From assembly GCA_030698935.1 (NCBI GenBank), contig JAUYLR010000077.1:1-16775 (forward strand): a stretch of 16,775 nucleotides of DNA, read 5' to 3'. Both the position numbers and the translations under genes were made by a program. The notes under the pieces are model-generated. The model saw only the letters and a list, made by a program, of their open reading frames with translations, had not been told where the DNA came from and did not search any database. Source of the DNA: a bacterium (GTDB taxonomy: Bacteria; Patescibacteriota; Minisyncoccia; Phycocordibacterales; UBA2100). Below are positions 6,512-12,481 of this stretch, in pieces; within the stretch, counting starts at the first letter, position 1; each line of letters starts with the position of its first letter.

Positions 6512-6517
6512 TAATAT
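6512..6517 (+). promoter_or_regulatory. Possible -10 box of the TrpR-like gene
   Basis: TAATAT overlaps the left edge of the 6516-6537 palindrome, so the expected transcription start (about 6524) falls inside it. That is the usual place for a repressor to block initiation. No good -35 is seen. Confidence 0.35.
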
Positions 6518-6537
6518 AGGGCGATATATCGCCCTAT
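6516..6537. promoter_or_regulatory. Upstream copy of a perfect palindrome, candidate operator
   Basis: A 22-bp perfect palindrome with core GGGCGATATATCGCCC ends 12 bases before the start of the TrpR-like gene. The same core, in a 26-bp palindrome, recurs at its stop. A dimeric helix-turn-helix protein encoded between two such sites could bind them; autoregulation is inference. Confidence 0.55.
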
Positions 6538-6549
6538 TACATATCACCT

Positions 6550-6975
6550 ATGACACACGTGTCCAAACGGAAAGTCCAGCCAAAGATAGAGAGGCAAATC
6601 GTGGACGCGTTTATGGACGCTCTGTTTGCTACAAGCCTTGCCCGAGGAAAAGCCAGAGTACGTTCAATCCTAACCCCAACCGAAAGAATAATGCTCGCGA
6701 AACGACTGGCAATCATCACAATGCTGGAACGCGACCAATCGTATTACCTGATAGAACAAACTCTAAATGTAAGCGGGTCAACGATAAAACGCCTACACAA
6801 AAGTCTTCTTGCCGGTAACTTTGACCCGCTTTGCCGTGTCTTCGGGCGGAATTTATCGTTTTTTGATTACTTGGAAATCTTTTTGTCAGCCGGTATGCCT
6901 TCTATAGGTGGTCCGCGACACCAGAGACGGCTTGACCAACTGCGCTCCGGAATGAACCCGCGCCGTGACAAATAG
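6550..6975 (+). CDS. YerC/TrpR-family DNA-binding regulator
   Basis: The 141-aa protein has the Trp-repressor-like fold signature: LTPTERIMLAKRLAIITML (about 41-59), then a helix-turn-helix in SYYLIEQTLNVSGSTIKRL (about 64-82), closely following the YerC/YecD pattern in which the turn is xVSxSTIxR. The family binds DNA as a dimer. True TrpR binds tryptophan; YerC-type members have no settled ligand, and none can be read here. The C-terminal 50 residues (from about FDPLCRVFG) are longer than the core domain and end in a basic, Arg-rich tail. The gene stands alone between two copies of the same palindrome, the second overlapping its TAG stop. ATG 6550 is the only sensible start; no Shine-Dalgarno sequence is present. 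Confidence 0.85.
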   Translation: MTHVSKRKVQPKIERQIVDAFMDALFATSLARGKARVRSILTPTERIMLAKRLAIITMLERDQSYYLIEQTLNVSGSTIKRLHKSLLAGNFDPLCRVFGRNLSFFDYLEIFLSAGMPSIGGPRHQRRLDQLRSGMNPRRDK

Positions 6976-6995
6976 GGCGATATATCGCCCTATTT
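6970..6995. promoter_or_regulatory. Downstream copy of the palindrome, candidate operator or terminator
   Basis: This 26-bp perfect palindrome has the same GGGCGATATATCGCCC core as the upstream copy and contains the TAG stop of the TrpR-like gene. The RNA would form a strong hairpin followed by TATAAATT, so it could serve as a weak terminator as well as a binding site. Bases 6996-7069 are AT-rich and then hold nothing recognised. Confidence 0.5.
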
Positions 6996-7069
6996 ATAAA
7001 TTATAAAATATAAATAACAGGTGTTGCGCAGGCGTTGAGGCTTGATGGCAAACGAGAGGCGTGGGGGCT

Positions 7070-7543
7070 TTACACATTCATCCCCCGCTTTCGTGCCTTG
7101 CGCTCCGCAATTCGATTGCGCCTTTCGGCGAGCCTTGTGCGCAAGCGCTGTTCAAGCGCCTCGGCCTTGCGTGATGCGAGCCAGCCAAGTGTGGCCATAA
7201 CAATATTCACCGTTAATGTGAGTCCGAACAGAAGAATGAATGATGTCGTCGGCAATCCTTGCGAAAAGAAAAATGTCGGTAAAAAGCTCGTCATACCGAC
7301 CACGACGTCCATAAAACGGTTTTGCGGCGTCTCAGCAATCTTCACCATCGCCTCCCACGTTTCGTAAAGCACAAAAGAGAGAAATGCAATTATGATTGAC
7401 GCCGTTGAACCTAAACCAAGAATACCGAGCGCGAGCCCGAAGGACATGCCCGAGAGAAGGTGGACAACGCTCCACAGGTCAAGCCATTTCCCTTCCCGCC
7501 AAATATCGCTGCGTTCAAACCTTCCGTCTCGCGTCAAACGCAT
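7070..7543 (-). CDS. Four-helix integral membrane protein, VanZ-like pattern
   Basis: The 157-aa protein has about four hydrophobic segments in residues 20-120 and a highly basic C-terminal tail (RRNRIAERKARKRG). Between the helices are WLDLWSVVHLLSG, LYETWE and ETPQNRFMDVVVGM. The spaced D...H, E and NR..D...G residues recall VanZ-like/DUF2585 membrane proteins, but the match is by eye only. Function is unknown. It starts six bases after the htpX stop on the same strand and so is co-transcribed with that membrane protease. Its stop lies inside a GGGGG/CCCCC hairpin (about 7067-7091) that may end the operon. Confidence 0.7.
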   Translation of the reverse strand: MRLTRDGRFERSDIWREGKWLDLWSVVHLLSGMSFGLALGILGLGSTASIIIAFLSFVLYETWEAMVKIAETPQNRFMDVVVGMTSFLPTFFFSQGLPTTSFILLFGLTLTVNIVMATLGWLASRKAEALEQRLRTRLAERRNRIAERKARKRGMNV

Positions 7544-7549
7544 ACAAAA

Positions 7550-8446
7550 TCAGACCTTCATTCCCTGAAGGGCCGCAACACGCTCACCCACAGGGGGATG
7601 CGTTGAGAAAAGCTTGGCGATAAATTTACCGGCCTCATGCGCACCAAACGGATTAGAGATAAAAAGATGCGCGGTCGCGTGGCTCGCCTTCCGCATCGGC
7701 GATTGGTAGGAAGAAATCTTCTGCAGAGCCGAAGCAAGACCGTCGGGATAGCGCGTAAGTAAGGCACCCGAAGCGTCGGCCAAAAATTCGCGCTTCCGGG
7801 ATATTGCCATTTGTATCAACTGCGCCGCAATCGGAGCAAGAATTATCGCCAGAATAGCCACTATTGCGAGGACTGCATTTCCCCCGCGGTCTCGATTCCC
7901 TCCTCCGCCGAAAAGACTTACGCGAAGAAACATATCAACAACAACCGTGATGAGGCCGGCGAGAACAACCGCCACGGTCATAACGAGAATGTCGCGATTG
8001 CCTACGTGCGAAAGCTCGTGCGCTATGACGCCTTCAAGCTCGGAGCGGTCCAATTGTGCGAGGAGCCCCGTCGTAACCGCAACGACCGCGTGCTTCGGGT
8101 CGCGCCCCGCCGCAAACGCGTTGGGCGCGCTGTCTTCAATAATATACAAGCGCGGTTTTGGGAGCCCTGCTGTTATTGCCAGATTCTCCAGTATGCGGTG
8201 AAGTTCAAGATACTGCACAGAGTCGGCCTCTTTGGCGCCGGAGGATGCAAGTGCGACTTTATCAGAAAACCAATAAGCGCTTATGTTCATCACGAGAGCA
8301 AATATGACGGCAACCCAGAGTATGCCAGGACTTTGCATGTACCACGAAATCGCCCAGCCCACGAGCATAACCAACAGAAAGAACGCGCTCATCAGCATCC
8401 ATGTGCGGAATACGTTCCTGCTTTGTTGGGTGTAAAGGGAGGTCAT
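7550..8446 (-). CDS. htpX: Membrane zinc metalloprotease HtpX
   Basis: The 298-aa length is normal for HtpX. Two N-terminal helices (about 15-37 and 41-60) are followed by the protease domain with HELSH at 143-147, the two zinc-binding His and catalytic Glu, and the third ligand Glu220 in REFLADASG. Two more hydrophobic stretches lie at about 155-175 and 190-212. The enzyme cuts misfolded inner-membrane proteins on the cytoplasmic side. Lying downstream of lemA, as in many bacteria, it probably belonged to one operon with it before the four-helix-bundle ORF came between them. The stop codon is TGA, which helps fix the genetic code. No Shine-Dalgarno site is evident. Confidence 0.95.
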   Translation of the reverse strand: MTSLYTQQSRNVFRTWMLMSAFFLLVMLVGWAISWYMQSPGILWVAVIFALVMNISAYWFSDKVALASSGAKEADSVQYLELHRILENLAITAGLPKPRLYIIEDSAPNAFAAGRDPKHAVVAVTTGLLAQLDRSELEGVIAHELSHVGNRDILVMTVAVVLAGLITVVVDMFLRVSLFGGGGNRDRGGNAVLAIVAILAIILAPIAAQLIQMAISRKREFLADASGALLTRYPDGLASALQKISSYQSPMRKASHATAHLFISNPFGAHEAGKFIAKLFSTHPPVGERVAALQGMKV

Positions 8447-8454
8447 ACGTTGTA

Positions 8455-8880
8455 GTCGTTATATACGTTCTAATCGTTCTATGTGCCCATACTTTTCCCT
8501 AATCCAACAAGCTTAAAATACTCTTGTTCAAGCAATTTTTCCACTACACCAGTGTCCGTAGGTACGATAAAATCTTCCTGAAGCGCGACTTTGAGGCACG
8601 CGACACACTCCAGAGCAGATGATTTTGAACGTTGTATATAAACGATAAATCCCTTCTTTGTCGGTTGGCCGGAACCCTCAGCTATGTTGAGCACGATTGA
8701 GGTCGCCGCTCACCTCAGCTGATCGCTCAGTGCGTATGCTTCCGATTTCGGGAATTTTCTCGTGATTTTATAAACCTCTCTAACTACCTGCATTCCTATT
8801 TTCCAGACTTCAAGCTCCTCAAATCTATACCGTGCAAATCGCTCTGACATGCAATTGGCGATTAGAACATATATAACGTC
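8455..8880. mobile_element. IVS-like insert with inverted-repeat ends between lemA and htpX
   Basis: The arms 8455-8476 and 8859-8880 match in inverted orientation at 20 of 22 positions (shared core GTTCTAATCG and GTTATATA). They bound almost exactly the four-helix-bundle reading frame. The motif GTTCTAATYGTTCTA also recurs at each end (8467-8481 and 8881-8895, inverted). 23S rRNA intervening sequences have the same build: complementary ends round a four-helix-bundle ORF. That this is a relative inserted between genes is inference. Confidence 0.45.
8479..8850 (-). pseudogene. Four-helix-bundle (23S IVS/S23-type) protein with in-frame TGA
   Basis: From ATG 8850 the frame reads MSERFARYRFEELEVWK...ALSDQLR, meets TGA at 8712-8710 (codon 47), and continues in the same frame as AATSIVLNIAEGSGQPTKKGF to the stop at 8479. 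The two halves together give a normal four-helix-bundle protein of about 123 aa; the usual sequence at the break is QLRRAA-SI--NIAEG. A CGA arginine codon changed to TGA by one C-to-T step would explain it. The frame is otherwise intact, so the lesion is recent, or the codon is read through, or it is a sequencing error. The family occurs in 23S rRNA intervening sequences and widely in CPR genomes; its function is not settled. A GTG start near 8694 could in principle give the C-terminal part only. Confidence 0.8.
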
Positions 8881-8888
8881 TAGAACAA

Positions 8889-9449
8889 TTAGAACGTGAC
8901 CTTAACAGGGTTTCGCGCTGCGTCTTCACCTTCGCCGAGCTGGAAGAAATCACTGGCCTTGAATCCAAATATATTGGCAATGAGATTTGACGGGAACGAT
9001 TGTATCGCGTTGTTGAGTTCCATGACGACGCCGTTGTAGAATCTGCGTGCAGCTTGGATTTTGTTTTCAGTGTCGGAAAGCTCGCGCTGGAGTTCTATGA
9101 AGTTCGTGTTTGCCTTCAAGTCAGGGTAAGCCTCTGATACGGCAAAGAGAGACTTCAAGGCGCCCGTAAGCATATTCTCGGCTTCTGCGTGCTCTGCTAC
9201 TGTGTTGGCACCCATGGCTTTTGTGCGCGCATCAGTAACCTTCTGCAAAGTGCCAGCCTCATGTGCCGCGTAACCTTTTACAGACGCCACCAAATTCGGA
9301 ATCAAGTCGTACCGGCGCTTCAATTGGACATCAATATCCGCCCATGCCTCTTTGACGCGGTTAACGAAGGTTACAAAGCGGTTGTAGGCGAAAACCGCCC
9401 ACAGCGCAACTACGACGATAATCCCTAACACTATGTATCCGATATTCAT
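8889..9449 (-). CDS. lemA: LemA family membrane protein
   Basis: The 186-aa protein has one N-terminal helix (about 4-22), then the LemA signature: YNRFVTFVNRVKEAWADIDVQLKRRYDLIPNLV, followed by KGYAAHE, YPDLKANTNFIELQRELSDTENKI, RRFYNGVVMELNNAIQSFPSN, and GFKASDFF near the end. LemA proteins are anchored in the membrane with a helical bundle outside; their biochemical role is unsettled, but they often neighbour HtpX-type proteases, as here. The start at 9449 follows 12 bases after the stop of a 48-aa ORF on the same strand, with no ribosome-binding site between. Its TAA stop overlaps the GTTCTAATTG repeat at the edge of the insert. Confidence 0.95.
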   Translation of the reverse strand: MNIGYIVLGIIVVVALWAVFAYNRFVTFVNRVKEAWADIDVQLKRRYDLIPNLVASVKGYAAHEAGTLQKVTDARTKAMGANTVAEHAEAENMLTGALKSLFAVSEAYPDLKANTNFIELQRELSDTENKIQAARRFYNGVVMELNNAIQSFPSNLIANIFGFKASDFFQLGEGEDAARNPVKVTF

Positions 9450-9461
9450 ATTATTTATTAA

Positions 9462-9608
9462 TTAATTACCCAGTAAATTTTGCTCAATGGCACCGACTCT
9501 GATTTCAAGCGCCTTCAACTTTTCCGCCTCCGCTTTCAGCTCTTTGCGGATTTGCTGCAAATCGTCCTGCGGAGCCGATGTGTCCTTTTTAACATCATCC
9601 TTTCCCAT
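9462..9608 (-). CDS. 48-aa charged helical (coiled-coil) protein upstream of lemA
   Basis: The frame from ATG 9608 to TAA 9464-9462 encodes 48 residues: MGKDDVKKDTSAPQDDLQ, then an uninterrupted charged helix rich in Lys, Glu, Leu and Ala (QQIRKELKAEAEKLKALEIR), ending VGAIEQNLLGN. The heptad-like spacing of Leu/Ile suggests a short coiled coil. No family is recognised. In its favour, an extended -10 box TGTTATAAT ends exactly six bases before the ATG, predicting an mRNA that begins at the start codon, and the stop is 12 bases before lemA. It is therefore probably the first gene of the lemA-htpX operon. Confidence 0.65.
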   Translation of the reverse strand: MGKDDVKKDTSAPQDDLQQIRKELKAEAEKLKALEIRVGAIEQNLLGN

Positions 9609-9614
9609 GCGTGG

Positions 9615-9623
9615 ATTATAACA
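9615..9623 (-). promoter_or_regulatory. Extended -10 promoter of the 48-aa ORF/lemA operon
   Basis: TGTTATAAT on the minus strand is a TGnTATAAT extended -10 element. The A of ATG 9608 is the seventh base after it, so the transcript should be leaderless. The -35 is poor (ACTTGC at 17 bp or TTGCGT at 15 bp), usual for extended -10 promoters. Confidence 0.6.
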
Positions 9624-9670
9624 CGTACCGCAGGGACGCAAGTTACCTCCGCAAATAGATTGGAATTTTT

Positions 9671-9746
9671 GTCATTGCGAGCTGCGAGAAGCAATCCAGA
9701 GAAGTTCTCCCCATACCCTAGATTGCTTCGCTTTGCTCGCAATGAC
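9671..9746. repeat. GTCATTGCGAG inverted-repeat element
   Basis: The arms 9671-9699 and 9718-9746 are inverted copies matching at 23 of 29 bases: both begin GTCATTGCGAGC and share AAGCAATC. The whole would fold into one long hairpin with an 18-base loop. Closely similar GTCATTGCGAGCGAAGCGAAGCAATC repeats are, from general knowledge, scattered through unrelated bacterial phyla as short non-coding elements. It lies downstream of groEL but has no U run on that strand. Confidence 0.8.
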
Positions 9747-9799
9747 GCAACATGCGCATCTCGCTGATACGCCTTTAAAACCGCTGTTGCGTATGGTAT

Positions 9800-11461
9800 C
9801 TAGTAGTCTTCTCCACCGCCCATTCCTCCCGGCATTCCGCCTTGTGCAGACTTCTTTTCCTCGGGAATATCCGCTACCGCGGTCTCTGTCGTAAGGAGGA
9901 CCGACGCGGCTGACGCGGCGTTTTCCACGCAGCTCCGCGTGACTTTCACGGGGTCAATGATTCCCGCTTCAAACATGTCAACCACGCTGCTTCCGTCGGA
10001 TTCCGCCTCGGTGCTGGCGTTATATCCGAACGCTCCGCCTTTCTTGATTACCTCCTGTAGAATCACCGCGCCGTCTTCCCGTCCGGAATTCTTGGCAATC
10101 TGCAAGAGCGGCGCGGAAAGAGCGGAAAGCAGAATGCGGTAGCCGATTGTGTACTCGTCGTGCGCCTTTGCATCAATCTTCTTTGAAAGTTTCTCCCCCA
10201 CTTTTGCGAGCGCGGAGCCTCCGCCGGGGACAATTCCCTCGGCAATCGCCGCCTTTGTCGCGTTCACCGCGTCTTCAATCTTGTCCTTCAGGTATTTCAT
10301 TTCTGTTTCAGTAGCGGCGCCCACGCGGATTACCGCAACACCGCCTGAAAGTTTTGCAACGCGCTCGTCCAACTTTTCTTTGTCAAATTTAGAATCCGAA
10401 TTCTCGGATTGCTTTCGCAATTGCGCAATGCGCTCCACTATTTCGGATTTCTTTCCCTTCCCGCCAACGAGTACCGTGGAATCCTTGGTCGCAACGACGC
10501 GGTTTGCGCGGCCGAGCATGGAGAGCTCCGCATTTTCAATTTTGATTCCGAGGTCTTCCGAAACGACTTGCGCGCCGACGGTTATCGCGATGTCGGTGAG
10601 CATTTCCTTTTTTCTGTCGCCGTAACCCGGAGCTTTGACCGCGAGCACCGAGAAAACGCCGCGCAGTTTGTTGACCACGAACGTCGCAAGCGCCTCGCCG
10701 TCCACGTCTTCTGCAATTATAAACAGCTCTTTCTTCCCCGTCTGCGCCAGTTTCTCAAGAAGCGGCAAGATATCTTTTACCGTTGAGATTTTCTTATCGG
10801 TTATCAGAATTGAAGCGTCTTTCATTTCCGCCTCCATCCGCTCGGCGTTGGTTATCATGTATGGAGATACGTAGCCCTTGTCAAATTCCATTCCCTCAAC
10901 GAAATCGGATTCAATACCGAACGATTGCGATTCCTCAACCGTAACGACGCCGTCCTTGCCCACCTTTTCAACCGTGTCGGCAATCGTTTTTCCCAATTCT
11001 TCCGATTCGGCGGAAATGGAAGCGACTTGGCGGATATCAAGCTTGCCCTTTACCGGCCGTGCCATCGCCTTAAGAGCGGCAACCGTGTCTTTTGCGGCCT
11101 GTTCTATTCCACGCCGAACAATCATTGCATTTGCGCCCATAGCGGTGCGCTTGAGCCCCTCGTGCACGATTGCCTGCGTCAGAACAACGGCAGTTGTGGT
11201 GCCATCGCCCGCTTTGTCATTCGTCTTCGTGGCAACTTCTTTCACAATTGAAGCGCCCATGTTTTCAAATTTATCGGCGAGTGTAATTTCTTTCGCGATT
11301 GTAACGCCATCGTTCGTGATAGTCGGACCGCCCCAAGATTTGTCCAGTGCGACGTTGCGGCCTCGCGGCCCAAGGGTTACGCGGACAGCGCCGGCGACAA
11401 CGTCAACTCCGCGTTTGAGAGCGCTTCGAACTTCTTCGTCAAAAATTACTTGTTTGGCCAT
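9800..11461 (-). CDS. groEL: 60-kDa chaperonin GroEL
   Basis: At 553 aa the length is normal (E. coli 548). It starts MAKQVIFDEEVRSALKRGVD, followed by VTLGPRGRNVALDKSWGGPTITNDGVTIAKEI, the ATP-site GDGTTTA at 85-91 (with the equivalent of E. coli Asp87), and GGGSALAKV in the C-terminal equatorial domain. The tail is the Gly/Met-rich GGMPGGMGGGEDY. It forms the double seven-membered ring that folds proteins with GroES in the cytosol. It is co-directional with groES, 45 bases downstream of it across a very AT-rich spacer (11462-11506). No CIRCE (TTAGCACTC-N9-GAGTGCTAA) element was found before the operon, so HrcA control is not supported. Confidence 0.98.
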   Translation of the reverse strand: MAKQVIFDEEVRSALKRGVDVVAGAVRVTLGPRGRNVALDKSWGGPTITNDGVTIAKEITLADKFENMGASIVKEVATKTNDKAGDGTTTAVVLTQAIVHEGLKRTAMGANAMIVRRGIEQAAKDTVAALKAMARPVKGKLDIRQVASISAESEELGKTIADTVEKVGKDGVVTVEESQSFGIESDFVEGMEFDKGYVSPYMITNAERMEAEMKDASILITDKKISTVKDILPLLEKLAQTGKKELFIIAEDVDGEALATFVVNKLRGVFSVLAVKAPGYGDRKKEMLTDIAITVGAQVVSEDLGIKIENAELSMLGRANRVVATKDSTVLVGGKGKKSEIVERIAQLRKQSENSDSKFDKEKLDERVAKLSGGVAVIRVGAATETEMKYLKDKIEDAVNATKAAIAEGIVPGGGSALAKVGEKLSKKIDAKAHDEYTIGYRILLSALSAPLLQIAKNSGREDGAVILQEVIKKGGAFGYNASTEAESDGSSVVDMFEAGIIDPVKVTRSCVENAASAASVLLTTETAVADIPEEKKSAQGGMPGGMGGGEDY

Positions 11462-11506
11462 GGTATTTAATTTGTAATTAAAAATTTATAATTTAAAATT
11501 TCGCAA

Positions 11507-11860
11507 TCATTTTATGATTGCGAGAATATCACTTTCCTTAACGAGGAAAAATTCCTCGTCCTTTTCTCCCGCGTCCACTTCGTTATCCCAACCGGAGTTA
11601 AAGACGACTTTGGCACCGATTTTCACGGACATGGGAATCAAATCTCCCTCATCGCCGTATTTGCCGGGGCCGACTGCGACAACGAGCCCGATTTTGGATT
11701 TTTCTTTCTGCGCGGTGTCGGGAATGATTATGCCGGCCGGAGATTTCTTGTCTTCCGAATCCAGCCGTTTTACCAAAACTCTATCGGCAAGCGGTTCAAT
11801 CCCCAACCCTTTGGCTCGGACTGCCGAAACAAGTTTCTTATAATCTGTTGGTTTTTTCAT
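11507..11860 (-). CDS. groES: 10-kDa co-chaperonin GroES with N-terminal extension
   Basis: The core is a standard GroES: IEPLADRVLVKRLD (19-32), the mobile loop KSPAGIIIPDTAQ (about 39-51) that contacts GroEL, KIGLVVAVGPGKY, and the end VDAGEKDEEFFLVKESDILAII. At 117 aa it is about 20 longer than usual because of a basic leader, MKKPTDYKKLVSAVRAKG. A TTG at Leu17 could start near the classical position, but the ATG at 11860 is the only conventional start in frame. The gene heads the groES-groEL operon; a TATAAT at 11955-11950 lies about 90 bases upstream. Confidence 0.96.
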   Translation of the reverse strand: MKKPTDYKKLVSAVRAKGLGIEPLADRVLVKRLDSEDKKSPAGIIIPDTAQKEKSKIGLVVAVGPGKYGDEGDLIPMSVKIGAKVVFNSGWDNEVDAGEKDEEFFLVKESDILAIIK

Positions 11861-11889
11861 AGGGTCTAATGACTCTTAATTCTTGTAAT

Positions 11890-11924
11890 CCTGCCTGTGC
11901 GTGTTACGCACGCAGACAGGTAGG
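11890..11924. repeat. CCTGCCTG-type hairpin in the groES leader
   Basis: CCTGCCTGTGCGTG (11890-11903) pairs with the segment 11909-11924 (CACGC, then ACAGG-TAGG), with one two-base bulge (AG) and one G-T pair. It is related in sequence and shape to 6275-6303. It lies in the transcribed leader of groES, where it could influence translation or be only a repeat. Confidence 0.55.
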
Positions 11925-11949
11925 CGGTTCTTCACCGCAAAGCTTGGCG

Positions 11950-11977
11950 ATTATACTTTAGTTGTCTTTTGTCGCAA
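11950..11977 (-). promoter_or_regulatory. groES-groEL promoter
   Basis: On the minus strand TTGCGA (11977-11972), 16 bp and a perfect TATAAT (11955-11950). The start would be near 11943, giving a leader of about 83 bases that holds the CCTGCCTG hairpin. It is back to back with the secG promoter: the -35 boxes are one base apart. Confidence 0.6.
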
Positions 11978-11978
11978 G

Positions 11979-12007
11979 TTGACAGATATAATCTTCAGGT
12001 GTATAAT
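11979..12007 (+). promoter_or_regulatory. Consensus sigma-70 promoter of the secG cluster
   Basis: TTGACA (11979-11984), 17 bp, TATAAT (12002-12007): both hexamers and the spacing are exact consensus. Transcription should start near 12014, leaving about 114 bases of leader before the secG ATG. Confidence 0.8.
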
Positions 12008-12030
12008 GTAGGAGATTGCTCATTCTCTAC

Positions 12031-12057
12031 TTCTACCAAGGTCCGACCTTGGTAGAA
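12031..12057 (+). promoter_or_regulatory. 12-bp perfect hairpin in the secG leader
   Basis: TTCTACCAAGGT (12031-12042), loop CCG, ACCTTGGTAGAA (12046-12057). A second small stem (GAAAAT/ATTTTC, about 12080-12099) follows. No U run follows the main stem, so it is not a normal terminator. A second promoter-like pair (TTGATT, 17 bp, TACCAT at 12113-12118) lies just before the secG ATG and could give a near-leaderless mRNA. Confidence 0.55.
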
Positions 12058-12127
12058 ACTAAGCCAGTGTTCGCGAATGGAAAATGAAATTTGATTTTCT
12101 AAACTGTCTGTGCTACCATTTGCAAAC

Positions 12128-12361
12128 ATGGTAGTTCTCCAAGGAATACTGCCCTATGTGCAGATAGCGCTCTCGGCGCTTCTGATTGTTGCGATTCTTT
12201 TGCAGCACACGGGCGCATCTTTGGGCGGCGCATTCGGGGCCGACAACTTCAGCTCCGGATTCCACACCCGCCGCGGGTTGGAAAAGACGCTTTTCTTTGC
12301 TACCATAATCCTTGGTATTTTGTTTGCGCTTTCGGCCCTCGTTAACCTACTCATAAGCTGA
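12128..12361 (+). CDS. secG: Preprotein translocase subunit SecG
   Basis: From ATG 12128 the protein is 77 aa, the normal SecG length; a GTG at 12110 would add six residues and is less likely. It has the family layout: helix 1 (about 7-27, ILPYVQIALSALLIVAILLQ), then the conserved loop LLQHTGASLGGAFGADNF with the Gln-His and GG, FHTRRGLEKTLFFAT, and helix 2 (about 52-75). SecG is the small third subunit of the SecYEG export channel. It leads a cluster with an exported solute-binding protein and RNase J. Its TGA stop is followed at 12375-12397 by a hairpin (GCGTGCTCC, loop CTGT, GGAGCA-T-CGC). Confidence 0.92.
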   Translation: MVVLQGILPYVQIALSALLIVAILLQHTGASLGGAFGADNFSSGFHTRRGLEKTLFFATIILGILFALSALVNLLIS

Positions 12362-12481
12362 TTTTTAGCAGCCGGCGTGCTCCCTGTGGAGCATCGCTTC
12401 AATTTGGAGTCAGGGGGTAACGGAAACAATCCTGAAATCTTGCATTACACGCACGCAGTATTAGTGAAAACCCGTAACGTC

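Noticed and set aside
7811..8455. 214-codon open frame on the + strand
   Set aside because: It is antisense to htpX, which has full family motifs; the open frame reflects codon bias of the real gene.
8710..8712. TGA as a recoded sense codon (Gly, as in Gracilibacteria/Absconditabacteria)
   Set aside because: TGA is the natural stop of htpX, secG, gshF, the TPR protein and the 59-aa protein in this same window, so the in-frame TGA is better read as a nonsense mutation.
10149..10625. 158-codon open frame on the + strand, with others opposite groEL
   Set aside because: All are shadows of groEL, rich in Ser/Phe/Thr as expected for antisense frames.
11861..11980. CIRCE operator for HrcA before groES
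   Set aside because: No TTAGCACTC-N9-GAGTGCTAA inverted repeat or close variant is present; the only inverted repeat is the unrelated CCTGCCTG hairpin.
12375..12480. A small structured RNA (SRP RNA or tRNA-like) between secG and the solute-binding protein
   Set aside because: One good hairpin is visible, but no SRP GGAA/AGCA loop motif and no cloverleaf could be formed.
12377..12481. Upstream start of the solute-binding protein adding 35 residues
   Set aside because: The segment overlaps a hairpin and starts 15 bases after secG; its composition is unlike the protein that follows, and ATG 12482 gives a normal cytoplasmic head and anchor.
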